Source: Marivita sp041725935 (GTDB taxonomy: Bacteria; Pseudomonadota; Alphaproteobacteria; Rhodobacterales; Rhodobacteraceae). Taken from it: DNA of 64,000 nucleotides. The notes beneath the pieces were generated by a model. The model saw only the letters and a program-made list of their open reading frames with translations. It did not search any database and was not told the DNA's origin. The stretch covers positions 62,001 through 126,000 of the forward strand of contig JBGRQD010000004.1 in assembly GCA_041725935.1 (NCBI GenBank), in the 5' to 3' direction. The translations under genes were made by a program, and so were the position numbers. How positions within the stretch are numbered: position 1 is the first letter of the stretch; the number at the start of each line of letters is the position of its first letter. This document shows positions 34,020 to 43,547 of the stretch, one piece after another.

Positions 34020-34151
34020 CTATAATCAACGTAGGTCATATTTATTTGCGCGATGCTGCGCTGCCGTGCAAGGCTTTTTGAACAGCGGAGAAAATCCGCG
34101 GCCGATTTCCGGGCGCAGCGCCCTCCAGATCAACCCAACATGGAGACCAAC

Positions 34152-34928
34152 ATGAATTTACGCCGTACCATCCTTACGACTGCCGTCGTCGCAGCAGGCT
34201 TTGCCGTAACTGGCCTGACCGCCGCCGGGGCCGAGGAACTCGAGACACTCAAGGAAGAGGGAGTCATCCGCATCGCGATGTCGGGCGCCTATCCTCCGTT
34301 CAATTTCGTCAACGACCAGAACGAAGTTGTGGGCTTCGATCCGGCCATCGGGACCGAGATCGCCAAGCGTATGGGGCTTGAGGCCGAAATCATCACTACC
34401 GCATGGGACGGGATCATCGGCGGTCTGCTGGCCAATAAGTACGACGCGATTGTCGGCTCCATGACGATCACCGAGGAACGCGACGAAGTCGTGGATTTCG
34501 TCGGGCCCTATTATTCAGACAAGCGCGCCATCTTTACGCAGCCCGGCTCCGGGATCACAAGCCTCGACGACCTCGAAGGCAAACGCGTGGGCCTGACATT
34601 GGGCGAAACCCACGAAGACTGGGCGCGGGAACGCGGCTACGACATCAACACCTACAAGGGTCTGCCCGAGCTTTTGTTGGAATTGGAAAACGGTCGCGTC
34701 GATGCCATCGTCAACGACTCCATCGCGGCCATTCTGGCGATGAACGCCAAGGGTCAGGAATACGAAATGTTCGCCGATCCGACGACTGACCCGTTCGGTG
34801 CAGGTATTGCCATCCGCGAAGGCTCGCCTGAACTGGCGGCGGAAATGCAGGCGGCGCTGGACGCGATGATGGCGGACGGCACCTATATGGAGATCGCCGA
34901 AGAATGGGTCGGCGACGACATCCGCTAA
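34152..34928 (+). CDS. Amino-acid ABC transporter substrate-binding protein
   Basis: A 258-residue periplasmic protein of SBP family 3. The signal peptide is at residues 1-25 (RRTILTTAVVAAGFAVTGL, then TAAGA). The mature part starts EELETLKEEGVIRIAMSGAY and contains PPFNFVND and VGFDPAIGTEIAKRMG, the polar-amino-acid SBP pattern. GGAG eight bases upstream selects ATG 34152 over ATG 34140. First gene of the operon running to 44663; a stem-loop after it may raise its level relative to the permeases. Confidence 0.92.
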   Translation: MNLRRTILTTAVVAAGFAVTGLTAAGAEELETLKEEGVIRIAMSGAYPPFNFVNDQNEVVGFDPAIGTEIAKRMGLEAEIITTAWDGIIGGLLANKYDAIVGSMTITEERDEVVDFVGPYYSDKRAIFTQPGSGITSLDDLEGKRVGLTLGETHEDWARERGYDINTYKGLPELLLELENGRVDAIVNDSIAAILAMNAKGQEYEMFADPTTDPFGAGIAIREGSPELAAEMQAALDAMMADGTYMEIAEEWVGDDIR

Positions 34929-34934
34929 ACGCCT

Positions 34935-34965
34935 CAGGGCTCCCGCTCGATCGGGCGGGGGCCTG
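34935..34965 (+). promoter_or_regulatory. Intercistronic stem-loop after SBP gene
   Basis: CAGGGCTCCCGC (from 34935) and GCGGGGGCCTG (to 34965) form an imperfect GC-rich hairpin seven bases after the SBP stop, with no T-run. Such stems often attenuate transcription or protect the 3' end of SBP mRNA; either fits. Confidence 0.45.
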
Positions 34966-35111
34966 TGCAGAACAATGATCGGGCGCCCAACTCGGAATGA
35001 GTTCTGCGCCTGCGTGCTGCCGCTGCCAACCGGCTGTGACCGCGCAGCAGGCCGCGCACGGAGACCGGACGCGATCCGCCCGAACCTGCCCACCACCTTA
35101 GGGAGTGTGAC

Positions 35112-35759
35112 ATGGACATCGACCTGATGATGCGGGTCTATCCGTTTTTCCTGGATGCCGCCTGGGTCACCATCCAGCTGTCGGTTCTGACCGCACTTCT
35201 GGGTCTGACCTGCGGCACGCTGGGGGCTTCGGCACGGCTGTCGCGCTTTGCGCTGCTCCGCTTCATCGGTGCAGCCTATGTCAGCGTGTTTCGGGGCACA
35301 CCCGCGCTGATCCAGCTGTTTATCCTTTATTTTGGTGGTCCTCAGATTGGCATTCAGTTGGATGCATTCGAGGCGGGGGTGATCGGGCTGGGCATCAATG
35401 CCGGTGCCTACATGACCGAAACGATCCGCGGCGCCATCATCTCGATCGACAAGGGCCAGCGCGAGGCGGCCCGGACCCTTGGGCTCAGCCAATGGCAGGC
35501 AACCTACAAGGTGATCCTGCCGCAGGCCGCGCGTCTGATGGTGCGCCCGTTGGGAGTGAACATGAACATGCTCATCAAGGCGACCGCGCTGGTGGCCGCG
35601 ATCTCGGTGGTCGAACTGACTTACACCGCACAGCGCTATATCGGGTCGACCTACAAGCCGTTTGAGATGTTCCTGCTGGCGGGGCTGCTTTACATGATCA
35701 TCATCTACGTGACCGGACGGGCCGTGGCCTGGCTGGATCGCAAAGTACAGATCACCTGA
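35112..35759 (+). CDS. Amino-acid ABC transporter permease (HisM-type), first
   Basis: A 215-residue membrane protein with about five helices and the EAA loop EAARTLGLSQWQATYKVILP, which docks the ATPase. It is of the polar amino-acid permease subfamily (FRGTPALIQLFILYFGGP). GGAG lies about seven bases before ATG 35112. It pairs with the next permease as a heterodimer. Confidence 0.92.
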   Translation: MDIDLMMRVYPFFLDAAWVTIQLSVLTALLGLTCGTLGASARLSRFALLRFIGAAYVSVFRGTPALIQLFILYFGGPQIGIQLDAFEAGVIGLGINAGAYMTETIRGAIISIDKGQREAARTLGLSQWQATYKVILPQAARLMVRPLGVNMNMLIKATALVAAISVVELTYTAQRYIGSTYKPFEMFLLAGLLYMIIIYVTGRAVAWLDRKVQIT

Positions 35760-35777
35760 CCGGGAAGGGATACACAG

Positions 35778-36434
35778 ATGGGTCTGGACTTTACGGTTGT
35801 TCCCGCACACCTCGACATCATTCTGATGGGCTGTCTCTGGACGATTGCGATTGCCGTCGCCGCCGCCGTCCTGAGCTTTTTCGGCGGGATCGTCTTTGCG
35901 GTGATCGCGCTTTACGGGCCTTGGATCATCCGCCTGCCGTTCCGGCTGGTCGAATGGGTGTTCATGGGCACGCCGCTGCTGCTGCAACTGTTCCTGATCT
36001 ATTTCGGGCTGGTACAGATCGGCATCGATCTGCCGGCTTTCGTCGCCGGGATCATCGGGCTGGGGTTGCATTTCGCGGTCTACAATTCCGAACTGATCCA
36101 GACCGCGATCCTGTCGGTGGACAAGGGCCAGATGGAAGCCGCGCGTACCGTGGGCCTCAGCCGGGGGCAGGCGCTGCGCAAGGTGGTGATCCCGCAGGCG
36201 GTGCGCGACGTGATCCCGCCCATCGGCAACAACATGATCGCGCTTCTCAAGGACAGCGCGCTGGTGTCGGTGATCGGTGTCAGCGAACTGACCCTGTCGG
36301 CCCAGCGCGCCATCGGGGCGACCTACCGTCCGTTCGAATTCTACCTTGTCGCCGCGGCGTTCTATTACGTCATCAACCTTGGCATGGAATGGGTGCAGCG
36401 CCGGATTGAGCGCCGTATCTCGATCTCTCGCTGA
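35778..36434 (+). CDS. Amino-acid ABC transporter permease, second
   Basis: A 218-residue permease of the same family, with the EAA loop MEAARTVGLSRGQALRKVVIP and the family motif FMGTPLLLQLFLIYFGL. It starts 18 bases after the first permease. Two different permeases plus one ATPase imply a heterodimeric channel with an ATPase homodimer. Confidence 0.92.
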   Translation: MGLDFTVVPAHLDIILMGCLWTIAIAVAAAVLSFFGGIVFAVIALYGPWIIRLPFRLVEWVFMGTPLLLQLFLIYFGLVQIGIDLPAFVAGIIGLGLHFAVYNSELIQTAILSVDKGQMEAARTVGLSRGQALRKVVIPQAVRDVIPPIGNNMIALLKDSALVSVIGVSELTLSAQRAIGATYRPFEFYLVAAAFYYVINLGMEWVQRRIERRISISR

Positions 36435-36449
36435 CCCAGGAGACTGAAC

Positions 36450-37220
36450 ATGACCGACCAAAGCCATTTCGTCGAAATCCGCCACGCTCAGAAATCCTAT
36501 GGCCAGCTCGAGGTGCTCAAGGATATCAGCCTGAATGTCGAGCGCGGGCAGATCGTCGCCATCATCGGCCCGTCCGGGTCTGGTAAATCGACGCTTCTCA
36601 GGGCGATCAACGATCTGGATTCCCTGACCGGCGGAGAAATTTGGCTGGACGGGGTGCAGGTGAACAAGGATCTGCCGCACCGGCAGTACGAAAAGCACAT
36701 CAACGCGATGCGGCAGGACATCGGCATGGTGTTCCAGCACTTCAACCTGTTTCCGCATCTGACGGCGCGGGAAAACGTCGTGATGGCCCCCAAGATGCTC
36801 AAGGGGCTGTCCAAGGAAGACGCCAATAAACTGGCCGAGGAACAGCTTGAAAAGGTCGGGATGCTGGACCGGATCGACTATTACCCGTCGCGCCTGTCGG
36901 GCGGGCAAAAGCAGCGCGTGGCAATTGCCCGCGCCTTGGCGATGAAGCCCAAGCTGATGCTCTTTGACGAGGCGACCTCGGCGCTTGATCCCGAACTGGT
37001 GGACGAGGTCAACATGGTGATGAAAAAGCTGGCCGAAGAACACATGACGATGATCATCGTCACCCACGAGATGGATTTCGCTGCCTCGGTCTGTGATCGC
37101 GTTCTGTTCATGGATCAGGGTGTGGTTGTCGAGGAAGGACCGCCCGAGATCGTCTTCAAGAACCCAACCAAGGACCGAACCCGCGAATTTCTTCGCAAAC
37201 ATCTGGCAGGTGCCGCGTGA
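36450..37220 (+). CDS. Amino-acid ABC transporter ATP-binding protein (GlnQ-type)
   Basis: A 256-residue ABC ATPase. Walker A GPSGSGKSTLLRAI, Q-loop MVFQHFNLFPHLT, signature LSGGQKQRVAIARAL, Walker B LMLFDEATSALDPE and H-loop IIVTHEM are complete. It energises uptake through the two preceding permeases. AGGAG precedes its ATG, and its stop overlaps the following GTG start by four bases. Confidence 0.94.
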   Translation: MTDQSHFVEIRHAQKSYGQLEVLKDISLNVERGQIVAIIGPSGSGKSTLLRAINDLDSLTGGEIWLDGVQVNKDLPHRQYEKHINAMRQDIGMVFQHFNLFPHLTARENVVMAPKMLKGLSKEDANKLAEEQLEKVGMLDRIDYYPSRLSGGQKQRVAIARALAMKPKLMLFDEATSALDPELVDEVNMVMKKLAEEHMTMIIVTHEMDFAASVCDRVLFMDQGVVVEEGPPEIVFKNPTKDRTREFLRKHLAGAA

Positions 37221-38569
37221 CCGAAACGCCCTCATATCTTTTCTACCAATCCCGAAATCCGCGGCCATTTCTGGATCGCGGCGAAGGGATCTACCTCTTT
37301 GACGAGTCCGGCAAACGCTATATCGACGGGTCCTCCGGCGCGATGGTGTCCAACATAGGCCATTCCAACCCGCGCGTTCTGGCCAAGATCAAGGCGCAGA
37401 TGGACAAGGCGACCTTTGGCTACCGTCTGCATTTCCGCACCCATCCCTCCGAAGATCTGGCCGCCAAGACGGTCGAAATGACGCCCGAAGGGCTGGACCG
37501 CGTCTTCTTTGTCTCGGGCGGGTCCGAGGCGGTGGAAAGCGCGATCAAGCTGGCCCGGCAATATGCCGTCACCCAAGGGCAGGGGGCGCGCTACAAGGTG
37601 ATTTCGCGCTTTCCCTCCTACCACGGTTGCACCTTTGGCGCGCTTGACCTGACCGGGTACGCGCCCCTGCGCGAGCCGTTTGCCCCGATGATGCCGGGCA
37701 TGCCCAAGGTAGCGTCCCCCGCGACCTATCTCGACCGTGACAACCTCACCGAAGAGGCGCGCGGGTTGAAATACGCAGAGCTGCTGCGCGACAAGATCAT
37801 GGAGGAGGGGCCGGATACTGTTCTGGCCTTCATCATGGAGCCTGTGGGCGGTGCCTCGACCGGCGCGCTGGTTGCACCTGACAGCTATTATGGCCGCGTG
37901 CGCGAGATCTGCGACGAATTCGGCGTTCTGCTGATCTATGACGAAGTCATGACCGGCGCGGGCCGCACGGGCAAATTCCTCGCTGCCGAGCATTGGGGGA
38001 TCACGCCGGACATCGTTGCGCTGTCCAAGGGCTTCGGCGCGGGCTATGCGCCGCTGGGCGCGATTGTCGCCGGGGCACGGCTGGTCGAGCCTGTGCTGGA
38101 TGCAGGCGGTTTCCTGCACGGCTTTACCTACGCCGGCAATCCCTTGGCCTGTTCCGCCGGGCTGGCCGTGCTCGAGGAATTGCAGGACCAGAAACTGATC
38201 GAGAACGCCGCCCGCATGGGGGACGTTCTGATGGGAGAATTGCGCGCCTTGATGGACCGTTACCCGTTTATCGGCGATGTGCGCGGCAAGGGCTTGCTGA
38301 CCGCGTTCGAGTTTGTCTCGGACCGCAGCACGATGGAGCCACTGGACCCGGCGCTACAAGCGCATTCACGGCTGGTAGAACTGGCCTATGATCGGGGCCT
38401 GATCCTATACTCGCGCCGCACCCGTGGCGGGACATCGGGCGATCACTTCCTCGTTGCACCGCCCCTGATCATCACCAAGGACCAGATCACCGAGATGATG
38501 GTGATCCTGCGCGATGCGCTGGATGCGTTTGCTCATGAGATCGGCCAGCCTGTCGAGGAGGCGGCGTGA
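37217..38569 (+). CDS. Class III (omega/beta-amino acid-type) aminotransferase
   Basis: A 450-residue fold-type I PLP transaminase. Motifs include FVSGGSEAVESAIKLARQY, EPVGGASTG, LLIYDEVMTGAGRTG and the PLP lysine in VALSKGFGAGYAPLGA. Class III enzymes move amino groups that are often not alpha to the carboxylate. Its coupling to a 3-oxoacid CoA-transferase and a thiolase suggests a beta-amino acid substrate giving a 3-oxo acid; this is inference. The GTG start overlaps the ATPase stop, and its own stop overlaps the CoA-transferase start. Confidence 0.9.
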   Translation: MTETPSYLFYQSRNPRPFLDRGEGIYLFDESGKRYIDGSSGAMVSNIGHSNPRVLAKIKAQMDKATFGYRLHFRTHPSEDLAAKTVEMTPEGLDRVFFVSGGSEAVESAIKLARQYAVTQGQGARYKVISRFPSYHGCTFGALDLTGYAPLREPFAPMMPGMPKVASPATYLDRDNLTEEARGLKYAELLRDKIMEEGPDTVLAFIMEPVGGASTGALVAPDSYYGRVREICDEFGVLLIYDEVMTGAGRTGKFLAAEHWGITPDIVALSKGFGAGYAPLGAIVAGARLVEPVLDAGGFLHGFTYAGNPLACSAGLAVLEELQDQKLIENAARMGDVLMGELRALMDRYPFIGDVRGKGLLTAFEFVSDRSTMEPLDPALQAHSRLVELAYDRGLILYSRRTRGGTSGDHFLVAPPLIITKDQITEMMVILRDALDAFAHEIGQPVEEAA

Positions 38570-39258
38570 GACTGCCCGACAAGACCTGCACCATGGAAGC
38601 GGCTATCGTCGGAATCAGGGATGGCGACACGGTGATGATCGGCGGCTTCGGTGTGCCGGGCACGCCGATGACCCTGATCCACGCGCTGGTCGATCATGGC
38701 GCACGTGACCTGACCCTGATCAAGAACGATGCAAATGAGCCGGGCATGGGCATCGACCATCTGCTGCAAAGCGGACAGGTGGCGCGGCTGATCACCACCC
38801 ATCTGGGGCTGAACAGCCATGCCATCGGGTTGATGAACAGCGGCGCGATCCAGGTCGAGTTCAACGCGCAAGGCATTTTGGCCGAACGCATCCGCGCGGG
38901 TGGGGCGGGGCTGGGTGCCGTGCTCAGTGATATCGGCATCGGCACCGAATTGGCGGCGGGCAAGCAGGTGGTCGAGATGAACGGCTCGCCGTATCTGGTC
39001 GAACCCGCGCTGCGCGCCGATGTGGCGCTGATCCATGCCGACCGGGCAGACGTGTTCGGCAACCTCGCCTATGTCGGCACGGCGCAGAACTTCAACCCGC
39101 TGATGGCGATGGCCGCAAGCCGGGTGATCGTCGAGGCCGAAGCCGTTCTGCCACTTGGCGGGATCAACGCGAATGACGTGCATACGCCCGGTGTGTTTGT
39201 CGATCATGTGGTTGAGCTTGAAACCCTGTCCAAGGAATACGCCGTTGTCCAACGCTAG
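38566..39258 (+). CDS. 3-oxoacid/acetate-type CoA-transferase subunit A
   Basis: A 230-residue family I CoA-transferase alpha subunit with MIGGFGVPGTPMTLIHAL near the N-terminus, NEPGMGIDHLL, and the ADRADVFGNLAY segment. It works with the next gene product to move CoA from a donor (acetyl- or succinyl-CoA) to an acid, here probably the 3-oxo acid made by the aminotransferase. GTG start, four-base overlap with the aminotransferase gene. Confidence 0.9.
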   Translation: MRLPDKTCTMEAAIVGIRDGDTVMIGGFGVPGTPMTLIHALVDHGARDLTLIKNDANEPGMGIDHLLQSGQVARLITTHLGLNSHAIGLMNSGAIQVEFNAQGILAERIRAGGAGLGAVLSDIGIGTELAAGKQVVEMNGSPYLVEPALRADVALIHADRADVFGNLAYVGTAQNFNPLMAMAASRVIVEAEAVLPLGGINANDVHTPGVFVDHVVELETLSKEYAVVQR

Positions 39259-39898
39259 GGAACGCATGGTCGCCCGCGCCGCGCGCGAGATAACACCGGG
39301 CATGGTGGTCAATCTGGGGATCGGCCTGCCGACGCAGGTGGTCAATCATCTGGCCTCCGATTTTCCCGTCTGCCTGCACACCGAGAACGGACTGACCGGG
39401 ATCGGGCCTGCCAAGGGCTACGATGCAGCCGACCGCAACTTGATCGACGCGGGCGGGGCCTATGTCTCGACCGTTCCCGGATCGGCCTGTTTCGACAGTG
39501 CCACAAGCTTTGCCATCGTGCGCTCCGGGCGGCTGGACCTGACCATGCTGGGCGCGTTCGAGGTCAGCGCGACAGGTGATCTGGCCAACTGGAAGATCCC
39601 CGGCAAGTTCAGCCCCGGCGCAGGCGGCGGGATCGAACTCGCGCAGAAGGCCCGCCGCGTGGTGGTGTTGACCAGCCACACGGACAGGGCCGGAAACCCC
39701 AAACTGAAACAGGCCTGCGCGCTGCCGTTGACCGCGCGCACCTGCGTGGAACGCGTCTTCACCGACATGGCCGTCATCGACGTGACCCCGCAGGGTTTTG
39801 CGCTCATCGAAACCGCCGAGGGCGTGAGCACGGGCGAGGTGGTCGAGGCGACCGGCGCGCCGCTGATCCTACCCGACGCCGCCGTGCCGACATTCTGA
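39245..39898 (+). CDS. 3-oxoacid/acetate-type CoA-transferase subunit B
   Basis: A 217-residue beta subunit. HTENGLTGIGP holds the catalytic Glu of family I CoA-transferases; GIGLPTQVVNHL and GGGIELAQKARRVVVLT are also typical. TTG 39245 is chosen because AAGGA lies eight bases upstream and the protein then begins MSNARERMVARAAREITPG, like AtoA/PcaJ relatives. It overlaps subunit A by 14 bases. An ATG at 39266 would cut off part of the first helix. Confidence 0.88.
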   Translation: MSNARERMVARAAREITPGMVVNLGIGLPTQVVNHLASDFPVCLHTENGLTGIGPAKGYDAADRNLIDAGGAYVSTVPGSACFDSATSFAIVRSGRLDLTMLGAFEVSATGDLANWKIPGKFSPGAGGGIELAQKARRVVVLTSHTDRAGNPKLKQACALPLTARTCVERVFTDMAVIDVTPQGFALIETAEGVSTGEVVEATGAPLILPDAAVPTF

Positions 39899-39905
39899 GG
39901 CTCTT

Positions 39906-41198
39906 ATGCAAGACGATCTGAAAACACGCCTCTGTAGTGCCGTGGATGCCGGATTTGACCGGCAGGTGGCGTTCCTGTCCGAGTTGACCGCGCATCCCTC
40001 GACCCGGGGCAACGAACAATCGGCGCAGGGCTTCATGGCTGGTGAACTGGCTGCGCGGGGCTACGAGGTGGATCGCTGGCAGATCGACATTGCCGACATT
40101 CAACACCTGCCGGGCTTTTCGCCGGTGCTTGGCCCCTACGAGGACGCGGTCAATGTCGTGGGCACACATCGCGCCCGGTCGGGTGGTGGCCGGTCGCTGA
40201 TCCTGAACGGTCACATCGACGTCGTGCCCGCAGGGCCGCTGGACATGTGGGACAGCCCGCCCTTCGAGCCGCGCGTCGCTGATGGCTGGCTTTACGGACG
40301 CGGCGGCGGCGACATGAAGGCGGGGCTGGCGTCGAACCTCTTTGCACTTGATGCGCTGACCGCCTGTGGCCTTGCCCCCGCTGGCGACGTGTTCTTCCAG
40401 TCGGTGGTCGAAGAGGAATGCACCGGTAACGGGGCGCTGGCCTGTCTGGCACGCGGGTATCATGCCGACGCGGCATTGATCCCCGAACCGTTTGCCGAAC
40501 ATCTGGTGACGGCGCAGCTGGGGGTGCTCTGGTTCCAGGTGCATCTCAAGGGGCTGCCCACACATGTCGCCTATGCCGGCACAGGATCGAACGCGATCGA
40601 GGCCGCGATTCCGCTCATCCAGGCATTGCACGAGATGGAGCATCGCTGGAACGCTGCCGAACACCGACCCGACGATTACGCGCATGCAGAACACGCGCTG
40701 AACCTGAATATCGGCAAGATCGAGGGCGGCGACTGGACAAGCTCCGTTCCTGCATGGTGTGTCTTCGACGTGCGCATGGGGCTCTTTCCCGGCCAGTCCA
40801 TAGATGCCGCCAAGGCCGAGATCGAACAGGTGATCTTCGATGCTGCGCGGGGCAATGCGTTCCTCCGCAACTCCCTGCCCGAGATCGTCTATCACGGCTT
40901 TCACGCCGAAGGGTATGCACTGTCGCAGGACAGCTCCGGACACGCGGCATCTGCGATCACCGCGCTGGAGTCGGCGCATCAGTCGGTCACCGGGACCGCA
41001 CTGGAGCGCACGGCGATCACCGCCACCACCGATGCGCGGTTCTTCGGTCTGTATGCCGATACCCCCGCGCTGGTTTACGGCCCGCGCGCCGAGGCGATCC
41101 ACGGCTTCAACGAGCGTGTTGACCTGGAAAGCGTCCGCCGCGTGACCAAGGCCACCGCCATGTTCATCGCCGACTGGTGCGGCACAGAGGAGTCCTGA
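39906..41198 (+). CDS. M20-family deacylase (ArgE/DapE/ACY1-like)
   Basis: A 430-residue zinc amidohydrolase. Metal-binding motifs: LNGHIDVVPAGP, GRGGGDMKAGLAS, and VVEEECTGNGAL with the general-base Glu. The second half contains the lid domain with THVAYAGTGSNA. Family members remove N-acyl groups from amino acids. Within this operon it could deacylate the imported substrate or a downstream N-acetylated omega-amino acid. It starts seven bases after the CoA-transferase. Confidence 0.9.
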   Translation: MQDDLKTRLCSAVDAGFDRQVAFLSELTAHPSTRGNEQSAQGFMAGELAARGYEVDRWQIDIADIQHLPGFSPVLGPYEDAVNVVGTHRARSGGGRSLILNGHIDVVPAGPLDMWDSPPFEPRVADGWLYGRGGGDMKAGLASNLFALDALTACGLAPAGDVFFQSVVEEECTGNGALACLARGYHADAALIPEPFAEHLVTAQLGVLWFQVHLKGLPTHVAYAGTGSNAIEAAIPLIQALHEMEHRWNAAEHRPDDYAHAEHALNLNIGKIEGGDWTSSVPAWCVFDVRMGLFPGQSIDAAKAEIEQVIFDAARGNAFLRNSLPEIVYHGFHAEGYALSQDSSGHAASAITALESAHQSVTGTALERTAITATTDARFFGLYADTPALVYGPRAEAIHGFNERVDLESVRRVTKATAMFIADWCGTEES

Positions 41199-41201
41199 TC
41201 C

Positions 41202-42377
41202 ATGCGTGACGCCGTCATCGTGTCCACCGCCCGCACGCCCATTGGCAAGGCCTATCGCGGCGCGTTCAACAATCTCGAAGCCCCCAGCCTTGCGGCACAT
41301 GCGGTCAAGACCGCGCTGGACCGCGCCGGGCTGAGCGGTGGCGAGGTCGAGGAGGCGGTGTTCGGGTCCGCCCTGACGCAGGGCACATCGGGCGTGAACG
41401 TGGCGCGACACGTCGTGCAGGCGGCGGCTCTTCCCGACAGCGTGGCGGGAGCGACGGTGGACCGGCAATGCGCATCGGGCCTCAACGCGATTGCCATTGC
41501 GTCGCACATGATACGCTGCGAACAGGTCGACATTGCGCTGGCGGGTGGGCTGGAAAGCATCTCTCTGGTGCAGAACGACCATTGGAACGGCCATCGCTAC
41601 CGCGACCCGAACGCGCCGGACGCCTATTACCTCAGCATGCTCGAGACGGCCGAGGTGGTGGCAGAACGATATGGCGTGACCCGTGCCGCGCAGGATGCCT
41701 ACGCGCTGCAAAGCCAGCAACGCACTGCCCGCGCGCAGGAGGCGGGGCTGTTCGAGGACGAGATCGTGCCGGTCGAAGCGGTCAAGATCGTGACCGACAA
41801 GGCGACCGGTGAAACCTCGGAACAGCCGGTGCGGCTTGATCGTGACGAATGTAATCGACCCAACACCAAGGCAGAGGGACTGGGCAAGCTCGGCGCGGTC
41901 ATGGGCGAAGGCAAGACTGTGACCGCGGGCAATGCGAGCCAGCTGTCCGACGGGGCCGCCGCGCTTGTGGTCATGGAGGCCGCCGAGGCCGCGCGCCGCG
42001 GTTTGACCCCGCTGGGCGCGCTGCGCGGCTTTGCCGTTGCCGGTGTGGCACCCGAGGAAATGGGTATTGGCCCCGTGATTGCCATTCCACGGCTGCTCGA
42101 CCGCGCAGGGCTGAACATGGACGACATCGACCTTTGGGAAATCAACGAGGCCTTTGCCGCGCAACTGCTCTATTGCCGCGATCATCTGGGCATTCCTGAC
42201 GACCGTCTGAACGTCAACGGTGGGGCGATTGCGATTGGTCACCCCTACGGCATGTCCGGCGCGCGCATGTCGGGGCATCTCCTGCTCGAGGGGCGACGGC
42301 GCAGCGCGAAATGGGGTGTGGTGTCGATGTGTGTCGGGGGCGGACAAGGGGCCGCCGGGTTGTTCGAAATCTTCTGA
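41202..42377 (+). CDS. Thiolase (acetyl-CoA acyltransferase)
   Basis: A 391-residue thiolase of normal length. The nucleophile Cys is in VDRQCASGLNAIAIA; the His is in NGGAIAIGHPYGMSGAR; the second catalytic Cys is in VSMCVGGGQGAAG. It cleaves a 3-oxoacyl-CoA with CoA to acetyl-CoA and a shortened acyl-CoA. It would act directly after the CoA-transferase. ATG 41202 is three bases after the previous stop. Confidence 0.93.
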   Translation: MRDAVIVSTARTPIGKAYRGAFNNLEAPSLAAHAVKTALDRAGLSGGEVEEAVFGSALTQGTSGVNVARHVVQAAALPDSVAGATVDRQCASGLNAIAIASHMIRCEQVDIALAGGLESISLVQNDHWNGHRYRDPNAPDAYYLSMLETAEVVAERYGVTRAAQDAYALQSQQRTARAQEAGLFEDEIVPVEAVKIVTDKATGETSEQPVRLDRDECNRPNTKAEGLGKLGAVMGEGKTVTAGNASQLSDGAAALVVMEAAEAARRGLTPLGALRGFAVAGVAPEEMGIGPVIAIPRLLDRAGLNMDDIDLWEINEAFAAQLLYCRDHLGIPDDRLNVNGGAIAIGHPYGMSGARMSGHLLLEGRRRSAKWGVVSMCVGGGQGAAGLFEIF

Positions 42378-42387
42378 AGGCCAAGCC

Positions 42388-43545
42388 ATGACTGTTCTGA
42401 CCAAGACCCAAATCCAGGATTTGACCGCGCTGCGGCACGCGCTGCACCGCCGACCGGAAATCTCGGGCGAAGAGGCTGTGACCGCGATCCGCATCGCGCA
42501 GGAGCTTGAGGCTTTGGGGGCAGATCGCATCTGGCGTGGGCTTGGCGGTCACGGCGTGGCGGCAGAATTCGCAGGGCTTGAACCCGGTCCCACAGTGCTG
42601 CTGCGCTGTGAACTCGACGGTTTGCCGATCCACGAGTTCTCCGATCTGGCCTACGCGTCCGAGGTCGAGGGCAAGGGGCACTTGTGTGGCCATGACGGGC
42701 ACATGGTGTCGCTCTTGGGGGTGGCCACAGGTCTGGCCAGACGTCCCGCAAAAGGCCGGGTGATCCTGCTGTTCCAGCCTGCCGAAGAAACCGGCGCGGG
42801 GGCCAAGGCGGTGATCGAAGATGCGCGCTGGCCGGACATCCGACCGGATTACGCCTTTGCCTATCACAACGTGCCGGGCCGTCCTTTGGGCGAGATCGGG
42901 CTGCGGCCGGGGCCCGGCAATTGCGCGTCGCGCGGCATGCAGATCCTGCTCGAAGGCAAAAGCTCACATGCGGCGGTGCCCGAAGACGGGGTGTCGCCTG
43001 GCCCGGCGATGGCCGCACTGATGCAGGCGTTGCCTGGGCTGGGCACTGGCGTGATCGGTGATCCGGACTTTGCCCTCAGTACCCTGACCCATGCGCGGCT
43101 GGGGGAGCCAACCTTCGGCATCGCCCCCGGACTGGGCGAGCTGCGCGTAACCCTGCGCTGCATGACCGATTACCGGATGGAGTCGCTGGTCGCGGACGCT
43201 CGGGCACTGGTGGATCAGCATTGTGCGGACCTGACGGTGGATATTGCGTGTCACGATATTTTCCTGTCGGTAACCAACGACACCGAGGCAACCGAGATGG
43301 CGCGGCAGGTCGCGCTTGCGCAGGGCCGTTCGGTGCACGAGATGCCGACGCCCATGCGCTGGTCCGAGGATTTCGGCCGCATCGGTGGGGATGGTGCGCA
43401 GGCGACCATGCTCTATGTCGGCGCGGGCGAGAACCATCCGCAATTGCACAATCCAGATTACGACTTCCCGGATGCGCTGATCCCGATCATGACCGACATG
43501 TTCCTCGGGATCGTGACCGACATTCTGGGTCGCGCGCCGGCCTGA
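42388..43545 (+). CDS. M20D amidohydrolase (N-acyl-amino acid/peptidase family)
   Basis: A 385-residue hydrolase of the M20D/IAA-amino-acid-hydrolase type. HRRPEISGEE opens the domain. CGHDGHMVSLLG supplies Cys and His metal ligands, FQPAEETGAGAKAVIEDA the catalytic Glu pair, and SSHAAVPEDGVSP the lid. It removes acyl groups from amino acids or related amides. ATG 42388 is 10 bases after the thiolase stop. Having two different M20 enzymes in one operon suggests two amide-cleavage steps or two related substrates. Confidence 0.88.
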   Translation: MTVLTKTQIQDLTALRHALHRRPEISGEEAVTAIRIAQELEALGADRIWRGLGGHGVAAEFAGLEPGPTVLLRCELDGLPIHEFSDLAYASEVEGKGHLCGHDGHMVSLLGVATGLARRPAKGRVILLFQPAEETGAGAKAVIEDARWPDIRPDYAFAYHNVPGRPLGEIGLRPGPGNCASRGMQILLEGKSSHAAVPEDGVSPGPAMAALMQALPGLGTGVIGDPDFALSTLTHARLGEPTFGIAPGLGELRVTLRCMTDYRMESLVADARALVDQHCADLTVDIACHDIFLSVTNDTEATEMARQVALAQGRSVHEMPTPMRWSEDFGRIGGDGAQATMLYVGAGENHPQLHNPDYDFPDALIPIMTDMFLGIVTDILGRAPA

Positions 43546-43547
43546 CC

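Noticed and set aside
34515..37268. 917-codon open frame on the minus strand
   Set aside because: Antisense to four intact transporter genes, with biased composition and no recognisable domain.
39804..42530. 908-codon open frame on the minus strand
   Set aside because: Antisense to the CoA-transferase, M20 and thiolase genes, which all carry intact active sites.
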